Of a stretch of 6,129 nt of DNA, positions 1-5,714 are shown piece by piece (position 1 is the stretch's first letter; every line of letters begins with the position of its first letter). The notes under the pieces were generated by a model. That model searched no databases. It saw nothing but the letters and a program-made list of their open reading frames with translations, and had not been told where the DNA came from. The stretch is from Burkholderiales bacterium (GTDB lineage Bacteria; Pseudomonadota; Gammaproteobacteria; Burkholderiales; CAIKXV01). Where the stretch lies: positions 1 to 6,129 of the forward strand of contig JACMMK010000436.1 of NCBI GenBank assembly GCA_014379045.1. The letters are read 5' to 3'. The translations under genes and the position numbers were made by a program.

Positions 1-64
1 CCGGCACGGACGCCGTGTCGCGCTCGCTCTCGAACAGATCCGGTTGCTCGACGCGGCCAGTCAC
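1..64 (-). CDS. N-terminal fragment of a leftward gene, possibly parC (cut by window edge)
   Basis: Reading leftward from a GTG at 62-64, the frame gives MTGRVEQPDLFESERDTASV followed by P, and then leaves the window. A GAGG purine stretch lies six bases upstream of the GTG, a suitable ribosome binding site. The same frame is closed by a stop at 116-118, with no other standard start between. The acidic 'PDLFES' opening resembles the start of betaproteobacterial-type ParC proteins, which often follow parE, but replication-associated recombinase RarA and other proteins can begin similarly. It begins 141 bases after the parE stop on the same strand. Identity is inferred from only 21 residues plus gene order, so it is weak; that some gene starts here is more likely than which gene it is. 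Confidence 0.42.
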   Translation of the reverse strand, partial: MTGRVEQPDLFESERDTASVP

Positions 65-205
65 CGCTCGCCTCGTCGGCCGAGCGACCGCGGTGGGGCC
101 GCGGAAGATAACCCGTCATGAGCGGCGCTGCTCGATGCGCGGCGCGAGTCTGCTTGCGCATCTCGCCGCGCCGCCGCGCGCGGCGTTCGCATCACTGCCT
201 GCAGC
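65..205. other. parE downstream spacer with a GC hairpin
   Basis: This 141-base gap separates the parE stop from the next leftward gene. It contains a perfect 6-bp inverted repeat, CCGCGG-TGGGG-CCGCGG, at 88-104. No T-tract follows on either strand, so it is not a standard intrinsic terminator. Readthrough from parE into the downstream gene is therefore possible. No convincing promoter was seen here. Confidence 0.35.
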
Positions 206-2209
206 TCAGACATCGGCCTCGACCTCGTTGCCGTGCCGTTCCATCCAGGCGCGTCGAGACGCGGCTTCGCCCTTGCCCATCAGCATCGTGAACACCTTCA
301 ATGTCGACGCGAGTTCTGCACGACTCATCGCCACCGGCAGCAGGCGCCGGGTCGCCGGATTCATCGCCGTCTCCCAGAGCTGTTCTGCGCTCATTTCGCC
401 GAGGCCCTTGAAGCGCTGCACCTGCCACGTTGCATCCTTCACGCCTTCCTTGCGCAGCTTGTCTTCGATCGCTTCGAGCTCGGCATCATCGAGTGCATAG
501 ATCTTGCGCGCAGTGCGCTTGCCCTGGCTCGGCACATCCACGCGGTACAGCGGCGGCTTCGCGATGTACACATGCCCGCGCTCGACCAGCTTCGGAAAAT
601 GACGCAGGAACAGCGTCAGCAGCAGCACCTGGATGTGCGAGCCGTCGACATCGGCGTCGGCCATGATCGCGATCTTGCCGTAGCGCAGATTGTCGAGGAC
701 CGTTTCCGGCGCGTCGAGGTCGTGCGGGTCGACACCGATCGCGACCGCGATATCGTGGATCTCGTTGTTGGCGAACAGACGGTCGCGTTCCTGCTCCCAC
801 GAGTTGAGTACCTTGCCGCGCAGCGGCAGGATCGCCTGCAGGTTCTTGTCGCGCCCCTGCTTGGCGGAGCCACCGGCCGAATCGCCCTCGACCAGGAATA
901 CTTCGTTCTCGCGCGCGTCGCTCGATTCGCAGTCTGTGAGCTTGCCGGGCAGTACGGCCACCCCCGAGCCCTTCTTCTTTTCGATGCGGTTCTGCGCCGA
1001 GCGCATGCGCTGCTGCGCCTGCCGAATGGACAGTTCGGCGATCGCTCGACCGTACTCGACATGTTCGTTCAGCCAGAGATCGGCGGGGTCGCGCACCATC
1101 GTCGCCATCAGACGTACGGCGTCGCGCGAGGACAGCCGCTCTTTCGTCTGCCCCTGGAACTGCGGGTCGAGCACCCGCGCGGACAACACGTAGCAGGCGC
1201 GCCCGAACACGTCCTCGGGTTGCAGCTTTACGCCTTTGGGCAACAGATTGTGCAGGTCGATGAAGTTCTTCACCGCGCCGAACATGCCCTCGCGCAAGCC
1301 GCTGTCGTGCGTACCACCACTGGGCGTGGGAATCAGATTCACATATGACTCGCGCACCGTGGCGCCGTCGTCGACCCAGGTGATCGCCCACGCCGCGCCT
1401 TCGCCTTCGGCGAACGGGTCGTTGTCTGCGGGCTTGCCGGCATAGTTGTCACCGACGAAGACCGGTATCAGCGTGGCGGCGCCCTCGAGCAGTTCGTTCA
1501 GATACTCCTCGATGCCGCCGCGATAGCGCCAGGTGCGCGTGTCGAATGAGGGCGTGCCGGCGTTCGCCGCCGCGCTGCGCGCGCGCTCGGTCGCCAGCGT
1601 CACCGTCACGTTCGGCAGGAAGGCAGCCTTCGAACGCAGCAGTCGCTCGAGGTCGTCGAGCGGCACCTTCGGCTGGTCGAAGTATTTCGGGTTCGGCCAT
1701 ACGCGCAGCGTCGTGCCGGTATCGCGTGTCGGCTCGCCGACCTTCTTCAGTGGCTTCACCACATCGCCGTCGGCGAAGCCGATCTGCCAGCGTGCGCCAT
1801 CGCGCCTGACCTCGACGTCCAGACGCTGCGCCAACGCATTCGTCACCGAGACGCCGACGCCGTGGAGTCCGCCGGCGAACGAGTACGCTTCGCCGGCCCG
1901 CTTGTTGAACTTGCCGCCGGCGTGCAGGCGCGTGAACACGAGCTCGACCACCGGCACCTTTTCTTCGGGATGCGGACCGACCGGAATCCCGCGTCCGTCG
2001 TCGGCTATGCCGATCGAGCCATCGGCGAACAACGTGACCTCGATCTTCTTCGCGTATCCCGCCAGCGCTTCGTCGACACAGTTGTCGATCGCTTCGGCTA
2101 TGACATGGCCGGGGTCCGAGGTCCTGGTGTACATCCCCGGTCGTTCCTTGACCGGTTCGAGTCCTTTGAGGACTCGTATCGACGCTTCATCGTAACGCGC
2201 GTTGGCCAT
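206..2209 (-). CDS. parE: DNA topoisomerase IV subunit B (ParE)
   Basis: ATPase subunit of topoisomerase IV, which with ParC decatenates daughter chromosomes and relaxes supercoils in the cytoplasm. The 667 residues show a full type IIA B-subunit. The GHKL ATPase has E39 and N43 in AEAIDNCVDEALAG, DDGRGIP at 70-76 and GGLHGVGVSVTNAL at 113-126. The transducer QTK lysine is K355. The TOPRIM domain has VEGDSAGG (E441) and the metal-binding DADVDG (518-523), and the QRFKGLGEM motif starts at 598. The C-terminus is short, as in ParE (E. coli ParE is 630 aa), without the GyrB insertion. The ATG at 2207-2209 gives an N-terminus matching the family (YDEASIRVLKGLEPV...RPGMYT); its Shine-Dalgarno is weak. 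Several features (RPGMYTRT, VVELVFTRLHAGGKF) look betaproteobacterial. The quinolone-associated stretch PGKLTDCESSD (421-431) is intact. The downstream neighbour may be parC. Confidence 0.97.
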   Translation of the reverse strand: MANARYDEASIRVLKGLEPVKERPGMYTRTSDPGHVIAEAIDNCVDEALAGYAKKIEVTLFADGSIGIADDGRGIPVGPHPEEKVPVVELVFTRLHAGGKFNKRAGEAYSFAGGLHGVGVSVTNALAQRLDVEVRRDGARWQIGFADGDVVKPLKKVGEPTRDTGTTLRVWPNPKYFDQPKVPLDDLERLLRSKAAFLPNVTVTLATERARSAAANAGTPSFDTRTWRYRGGIEEYLNELLEGAATLIPVFVGDNYAGKPADNDPFAEGEGAAWAITWVDDGATVRESYVNLIPTPSGGTHDSGLREGMFGAVKNFIDLHNLLPKGVKLQPEDVFGRACYVLSARVLDPQFQGQTKERLSSRDAVRLMATMVRDPADLWLNEHVEYGRAIAELSIRQAQQRMRSAQNRIEKKKGSGVAVLPGKLTDCESSDARENEVFLVEGDSAGGSAKQGRDKNLQAILPLRGKVLNSWEQERDRLFANNEIHDIAVAIGVDPHDLDAPETVLDNLRYGKIAIMADADVDGSHIQVLLLTLFLRHFPKLVERGHVYIAKPPLYRVDVPSQGKRTARKIYALDDAELEAIEDKLRKEGVKDATWQVQRFKGLGEMSAEQLWETAMNPATRRLLPVAMSRAELASTLKVFTMLMGKGEAASRRAWMERHGNEVEADV

Positions 2210-2259
2210 TCGCTCAATTCAGGAAACAGATCTGACTGGTCAAAACAATTCACAGCATT

Positions 2260-2268
2260 TGTGGATAA
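2260..2268 (-). promoter_or_regulatory. Perfect DnaA box in the parE leader
   Basis: On the minus strand the sequence is TTATCCACA, the high-affinity DnaA box consensus. It lies 51 bases upstream of the parE start codon and inside the predicted leader. A weaker, oppositely oriented box-like sequence, CAATTCACA (two mismatches), sits at 2246-2254. Two boxes do not make an origin; regulation of parE by DnaA is an inference. Confidence 0.45.
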
Positions 2269-2408
2269 CCGTGTCCCATTCTTCCCGCACCCCGCATCGT
2301 TGCTCACGATCGACCGGGTTGCCCGTGCAACAGGCATCGCACCGCTGCACCGTCGCCGGCGCGCATCACGCGCATCTCGAGCGCACGCACCCCATGCGCT
2401 GTGCCCTG

Positions 2409-2437
2409 ATTATAGTGAGGCACGAACGCGCTGCCGA
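2409..2437 (-). promoter_or_regulatory. Candidate sigma70 promoter of parE
   Basis: Minus strand: a perfect -10 hexamer TATAAT at 2409-2414, a 17-base spacer and a -35 hexamer TCGGCA at 2432-2437 (four of six consensus bases). Transcription would begin near A2402, leaving a leader of about 190 bases before the parE ATG. The leader holds the DnaA box, a small hairpin GTTGC-CCGT-GCAAC (2318-2331) and a nine-codon ORF just after the start point (ATG at 2395, stop at 2366). It lies between the TSUP stop and parE, so parE has its own promoter in this reading. Confidence 0.5.
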
Positions 2438-2492
2438 AAACCGCGTGCAACGATTGCGCTTGACAAACCGGCACGGCACGGCGAACAAGTCG

Positions 2493-3275
2493 TTACGGCC
2501 CCACGTCGAGCAACGTGCGCACGATCAGCAGTGCACCGCTCACCGCAAGCAGACTCGCGATCACTCGGTGCAATCGTTCGCGAGAGAGATGCTCGAACAT
2601 CCGGTTGCCGATCAGTACCGATACGACACACACCGGCAGCAACACAGCAAGCATTGCCGGGAGGCCCGGTTGCATCAGCAGCCCCGCACTCAGGAACACG
2701 ACGAAACGTATTGCAAGGCTCGCCAGGACGACCACGGCTATCGTCGCACGCAGTCGACGCGGGTCGAAGATGCGCCGCGACAGGTAGATCACGTAAGGCG
2801 GCCCACCGATGCCGAACAGCGCGCCCAGCAAGCCGCCCGCGAATCCGAACGGAAGGCTCCAGCGCGCACCGAGCGGCGCTGTCGGTATCCGCGACCGCCA
2901 CGACCACGCGCCATAGCCGAGCAGGAACGCGCCCAGCGCAAACATCGAGGCATCGCGTGGCATACCGACCAGCAGCGTCACACCCACCGTTGCACCCGCG
3001 ACCGCCGGCAGCCCCAGGCGCCAGAGCTCTGCATGGTCGATAGCCGGGCGCGTGCGCGGCCCCGGCTCGCCCCGGTTCTGGCCGAATGCGGCGACGATGG
3101 TCGCGGCCGCCAGATCGGTGACGACCGCGAGCGAGAGCAGCAGCGGCAGCGGCATCACCTGCGACAGCACCGGTATCGTGATCAGCGAAGCACCGAAACC
3201 GGACACTCCGAAAACCAGATAGGCGACGAACAGCGTGAGCACACAACCCACGAGCACCGGCGCGCTCACCGGCAT
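2493..3275 (-). CDS. TSUP-family (TauE/SafE-like) membrane transporter
   Basis: Predicted inner-membrane permease of the TSUP family, whose members move sulfur oxyanions, sulfoacetate or other organic acids; the substrate here cannot be read from sequence. From the ATG at 3273-3275 the protein has 260 residues, the usual family length. The two characteristic repeats are visible: YLVFGVSGFGASLITIPVL at about 19-37, and GFAGGLLGALFGIGGPPYV at about 144-162. Several hydrophobic segments follow, to a final one at about 238-252. The frame stays open upstream to a TTG at 3461, which would add 62 residues. That extension is arginine-rich, not membrane-like, unlike the family, and would include a perfect hairpin, so the shorter start was chosen. 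The Shine-Dalgarno is not clear (a GAGG lies 14 bases upstream). It is divergent from the ABC transporter gene. Confidence 0.82.
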   Translation of the reverse strand: MPVSAPVLVGCVLTLFVAYLVFGVSGFGASLITIPVLSQVMPLPLLLSLAVVTDLAAATIVAAFGQNRGEPGPRTRPAIDHAELWRLGLPAVAGATVGVTLLVGMPRDASMFALGAFLLGYGAWSWRSRIPTAPLGARWSLPFGFAGGLLGALFGIGGPPYVIYLSRRIFDPRRLRATIAVVVLASLAIRFVVFLSAGLLMQPGLPAMLAVLLPVCVVSVLIGNRMFEHLSRERLHRVIASLLAVSGALLIVRTLLDVGP

Positions 3276-3327
3276 CGCCTGTGCCAGCGCCTCGAACGCC
3301 GACGCGACTTCGATCAACGCAAGGCTC

Positions 3328-3350
3328 GCACGCACGGCCACCGTGCGTGC
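3328..3350. repeat. Perfect 10-bp inverted repeat in the divergent control region
   Basis: GCACGCACGG and its exact reverse complement CCGTGCGTGC flank a 3-base spacer CCA. The repeat lies 53 bases upstream of the chosen TSUP start and 140 bases upstream of the ABC transporter start. No T-tract follows on either strand, so it is not a standard intrinsic terminator. It could be an operator for a dimeric regulator or a stable hairpin in the TSUP mRNA leader. Confidence 0.55.
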
Positions 3351-3406
3351 AGCGCTCTTGTTAGGTCCCGCGCGAGAGTTCGCATCGGCCCGCATGATAC
3401 TGACCG

Positions 3407-3418
3407 GCGACATGTCGC
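3407..3418. promoter_or_regulatory. 12-bp perfect palindrome, candidate operator
   Basis: GCGACATGTCGC reads identically on both strands. It sits between the divergent TSUP and ABC transporter genes, 72 bases upstream of the ABC start codon. No clear sigma70 promoter was recognised beside it. A regulator-binding role is an inference from symmetry and position. Confidence 0.3.
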
Positions 3419-3476
3419 GCCGACACGCAGTCTGTCGTGACCCACATTCGCAACGCGTCAACGAGCATTGAACCTA

Positions 3477-3482
3477 CGGAGG
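3477..3482 (+). promoter_or_regulatory. Ribosome binding site deciding the TTG start of the ABC transporter
   Basis: CGGAGG lies seven bases before the TTG at 3490, an ideal Shine-Dalgarno spacing, whereas the downstream ATG at 3517 has no comparable site. The motif is also the exact complement of a CCUCCG stretch in the nearby small RNA. Confidence 0.65.
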
Positions 3483-3489
3483 CCTGCGC

Positions 3490-5274
3490 TTGAACAACTC
3501 CCGATCGATCGAATTCATGCGCGCGTTCTGGCGCCTGGCGAGCCCCTTCTGGCGCTCGGAGGAGCGCTTCGCGGCGTGGGCGCTGCTGGCGAGCGTGATC
3601 GCGCTGAACCTGGGTTCGGTCTACATGCTGGTGCAGATCAACAGCTGGTACAACGCGTTCTACAACACGATCCAGACCTACGACCAACCCGGATTCGTTG
3701 CGCTGCTGTGGTACTTCCTGTTCCTCGCTGCCGTGTACATCCTGATCGTGGTCTATCAGTCGTACCTCAATCAGATGCTGCAGATCCGCTGGCGCCGCTG
3801 GTTGACCGGCCGCTACGTCGACCGGTGGCTGAGCGAGCAGATTCACTACCGGATGCAGTTCGCCGGCGAGCACGCGCAGGCAGGTACCGACAACCCTGAC
3901 CAGCGCATCAGCGAAGACGTGAGGCTGATGTGCGACCAGACGCTCGATATCGGGCTGGGCTTGATGAACGCGGTGGTCACGCTCGCCTCGTTCGTGTTCG
4001 TGTTGTGGAATCTTTCCGGCCCCGCAGAGTTCACGCTGGCCGGCGTCGACTTCACGGTACCCGGCTACATGGTCTGGGCTGCGGTGCTGTATTCCGCGCT
4101 CGGTACCTGGATCGCGAACCTGATCGGGCGCCCGCTGGTGCGCCTGAACTTCATGCAGCAGCGGTTCGAAGCGGACTTTCGATACGGTCTGATGCGCCTG
4201 CGCGAGAACAGCGAGGGCGTTGCGCTGTACCGCGGTGAGGGGGTGGAACGCGCGCGCCTCGGCGAGCGTTTCGGACAGGTCTTCTCCAACTACTGGCAAC
4301 TGATGGAACGGCAGAAGAAACTCACCTGGTTCCTGAACGGTTACAACCAGCTCGCGCTCGTGTTCCCGTTCATGGTGGCCGCACCGCGTTTTTTCGCCAA
4401 GGAGATCCAGCTCGGCGGACTGATGCAGATCTCGTCGGCGTTTGGTCAGGTGCACTCGTCGCTTTCCTATCTGATCAACGCCTACACGCTGCTGGCAACC
4501 TGGAAAGCGACCGTCGACCGACTGACCGGCTTCGATGCAACGATGCGCGAAGCCGAAGCGTATGCGCGCACGGGTGATCGGTTCGACTTCGAAGTCCTCG
4601 AGCCCGGGCGCGTTTCGCAGACGGCAGACGCCCGCACCCAGATGCCGGCACTCGAAGTCCGCAACCTCACCGTTGCACTGCCCGATGGACGCAAACTGGT
4701 CGACGGTCTGGATCTGGACGTGGCACCCGGAGAAGCCGTGCTCGTGAGCGGCGCCTCGGGGTCCGGCAAGAGCACGATGTTGCGCGCACTCGCCGGCATA
4801 TGGCCGTTCGGACACGGCTCGGTGCGGATGCCCGAACGTGCCCGCGTCCTGTTTCTGCCCCAACGGCCTTACCTGCCGCTCGGCACGCTGCGCGCAGCGA
4901 TCTGCTACCCGCTGGCGACGCAGCCCGAGGGTGCGCAATTCAACCTCGTTCTGGCGCGATGCGGTCTCGCGCACCTGGCGCACCGACTCGACGACACCGA
5001 TCAGTGGGCGCGGGTCCTGTCAGGCGGTGAGCAGCAACGCGTCGGCTTCGCCCGAGCGTTGCTCGTGCGTCCGGCACTGCTGTTTCTGGACGAGGCGACG
5101 TCGGCGCTCGATGAGCCCAGCGAGGCCGCGCTGTACGCGCTCCTGCGGGAGACCCTGCCGGATACTGCCGTGGTAAGCATCGGACACCGGTCGTCGCTGC
5201 GACGCTGGCATGCGAGCGGTGTCAGCGCCCAAGGCGACGCTCACTGGACGCGCGACCTCGCCGCGCCTGCCTGA
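3490..5274 (+). CDS. Fused ABC transporter permease/ATPase, YddA / SbmA-BacA-like
   Basis: Inner-membrane half-transporter with the membrane domain fused to its ATPase; it should act as a homodimer. Six or so hydrophobic segments lie in residues 26-340. The family-typical stretch around 220-250 includes QQRFEADFRYGLMRLRENSE and the following ALYRGE. The ATPase has Walker A GASGSGKST (421-429), Q-loop Q458, signature LSGGEQQR (510-517), Walker B LLFLDEAT (530-537) with E535, D-loop SALD and switch histidine H566, so it should be active. At 594 residues it is close to E. coli YddA (561). Relatives with this architecture include Rv1819c of Mycobacterium, a B12 and hydrophilic-compound importer; SbmA/BacA itself lacks the ATPase. 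The substrate is unknown here. The TTG start is chosen because CGGAGG (3477-3482) lies seven bases upstream; an ATG at 3517 is the alternative. Confidence 0.92.
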   Translation: MNNSRSIEFMRAFWRLASPFWRSEERFAAWALLASVIALNLGSVYMLVQINSWYNAFYNTIQTYDQPGFVALLWYFLFLAAVYILIVVYQSYLNQMLQIRWRRWLTGRYVDRWLSEQIHYRMQFAGEHAQAGTDNPDQRISEDVRLMCDQTLDIGLGLMNAVVTLASFVFVLWNLSGPAEFTLAGVDFTVPGYMVWAAVLYSALGTWIANLIGRPLVRLNFMQQRFEADFRYGLMRLRENSEGVALYRGEGVERARLGERFGQVFSNYWQLMERQKKLTWFLNGYNQLALVFPFMVAAPRFFAKEIQLGGLMQISSAFGQVHSSLSYLINAYTLLATWKATVDRLTGFDATMREAEAYARTGDRFDFEVLEPGRVSQTADARTQMPALEVRNLTVALPDGRKLVDGLDLDVAPGEAVLVSGASGSGKSTMLRALAGIWPFGHGSVRMPERARVLFLPQRPYLPLGTLRAAICYPLATQPEGAQFNLVLARCGLAHLAHRLDDTDQWARVLSGGEQQRVGFARALLVRPALLFLDEATSALDEPSEAALYALLRETLPDTAVVSIGHRSSLRRWHASGVSAQGDAHWTRDLAAPA

Positions 5275-5384
5275 CATGATGTCGTGGACATGCCTGCGCC
5301 GAACGTACAGCCTGTTGTCACCGTGCGAACCCCCTCCACCCGCCAGTATCGGCGCGGTCGAACCACCTTCGTCGGGTACGAACG

Positions 5385-5414
5385 AAAAAAAAGCGGAACC
5401 TTGCGGTTCCGCTT
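5385..5414 (-). terminator. Strong intrinsic terminator of the leftward small RNA
   Basis: On the minus strand, AAGCGGAACC and GGTTCCGCTT form a perfect 10-bp stem (5391-5414) closed by the stable GNRA-type loop GCAA. Together with the last stem bases it ends in a run of eight Ts (5385-5392). On the plus strand the stem is followed by GGAAAATCC, with no T-tract, so it works only leftward. It also faces the end of the convergent ABC transporter gene. Confidence 0.9.
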
Positions 5415-5474
5415 GGAAAATCCACCAAAGGAGGAGGTTTCGGAGGATTATGCGAGACGGGTTACGTCTGGCAC
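5385..5474 (-). ncRNA. Candidate orphan small RNA with anti-Shine-Dalgarno loop
   Basis: About 90 nucleotides transcribed leftward, from a predicted start at G5474 to the terminator U-tract. Three parts are visible. Stem-loop 1 (5451-5473) pairs AGACG with CGUCU and UGC with GCA around one C-C mismatch, with loop UAACC. The middle segment (5417-5450) has motifs UCCUCCG and ACCUCCUCCUUU. It can fold by pairing AAUCC with GGAUU and ACC with GGU, leaving UCCUCCUUU in a loop. The third part is the terminator hairpin. The loop complements AAAGGAGGA, a strong ribosome binding site, and resembles the 16S rRNA tail ACCUCCUUA. C-rich loops of this kind are known in trans-acting RNAs such as Xanthomonas sX13 and the alphaproteobacterial cuckoo RNAs. 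Whether this belongs to a named family is not known to me. Function is inferred: pairing with G-rich translation starts. Confidence 0.68.
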
Positions 5475-5481
5475 GAGAAGA

Positions 5482-5510
5482 AGTGTAAGGGCACCGCAGG
5501 CAGAAATCAA
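5482..5510 (-). promoter_or_regulatory. Sigma70-type promoter of the leftward small RNA
   Basis: Minus strand: -35 TTGATT (5505-5510), a spacer of exactly 17 bases and -10 TACACT (5482-5487). The -35 matches four of six consensus bases and the -10 also four. Upstream sequence at 5533-5554 is relatively A/T-rich (ACTTAAATCACGAAAGTTTT) and could aid RNA polymerase. An imperfect 15-bp dyad, TGGTGC-GTT-GCGCCA (5518-5532), is centred near -51, a possible activator site. Confidence 0.7.
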
Positions 5511-5714
5511 GTCCGAATGGTGCGTTGCGCCAAAACTTTCGTGATTTAAGTCCATTGGGGTCGTTCGATCACCGCGACCGGTTTGGAATGCATCGACCGA
5601 GCCGCCGCGCGGTGCGCGCGTGTCCAAGCATAACGGCTGGACAACCGCTGCGCACCGAACCTGTGGCATCCCTGTCTTCATTTCCCCTGCATGCGCCTGC
5701 GGACTCAAGTTTTT
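5511..5714. other. Intergenic region between the two small-RNA units
   Basis: About 200 bases with no supported protein gene. It holds the imperfect dyad upstream of the leftward RNA promoter. It would also have to contain the promoter of the rightward RNA, but no convincing sigma70, sigma54 or sigma32 site was found. Short ORFs here are arginine- and serine-rich and lack ribosome binding sites. Confidence 0.4.

Noticed and set aside
88..104. CCGCGG hairpin downstream of parE as a terminator
   Set aside because: Neither strand has a T-tract after the stem.
233..1348. 371-codon plus-strand ORF antisense to parE
   Set aside because: It mirrors a well-conserved gene in GC-rich DNA; its arginine- and histidine-rich translation shows no domain.
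2202..3440. 412-codon plus-strand ORF across the parE leader and the TSUP gene
   Set aside because: Extremely Arg/His/Gln-rich with no motif or ribosome binding site; it is the complement of the TSUP gene.
3276..3461. 62-residue N-terminal extension of the TSUP protein from a TTG start
   Set aside because: It is arginine-rich, not membrane-like, absent from the usual family length, and spans the perfect inverted repeat.
3361..4983. 540-codon minus-strand ORF antisense to the ABC transporter
   Set aside because: Shadow of the real gene: the ABC motifs lie on the plus strand, and the antisense product is low-complexity His/Arg/Gln-rich.
5275..5384. Possible gene or terminator just after the ABC transporter
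   Set aside because: No coding signal and no stem with a T-tract on the plus strand were found in these 110 bases.
5469..5485. TGGCACG resembling a sigma54 -24 element
   Set aside because: The required GC/TTGC -12 element is missing at the proper distance (GAAG is present).
5450..5488. Plus-strand 13-codon ORF after a strong GGAGG-type ribosome binding site
   Set aside because: The purine-rich site is simply the complement of the small RNA's C-rich motifs, and no rightward promoter precedes it.
5448..5555. Minus-strand 35-codon ORF (MDLNHESFGATHHSDL...) across the small-RNA promoter, considered as a peptide or RiPP precursor
   Set aside because: No Shine-Dalgarno precedes its ATG, it contains the -35 and -10 hexamers in frame, and no maturation enzyme is nearby. 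The promoter explanation fits better.
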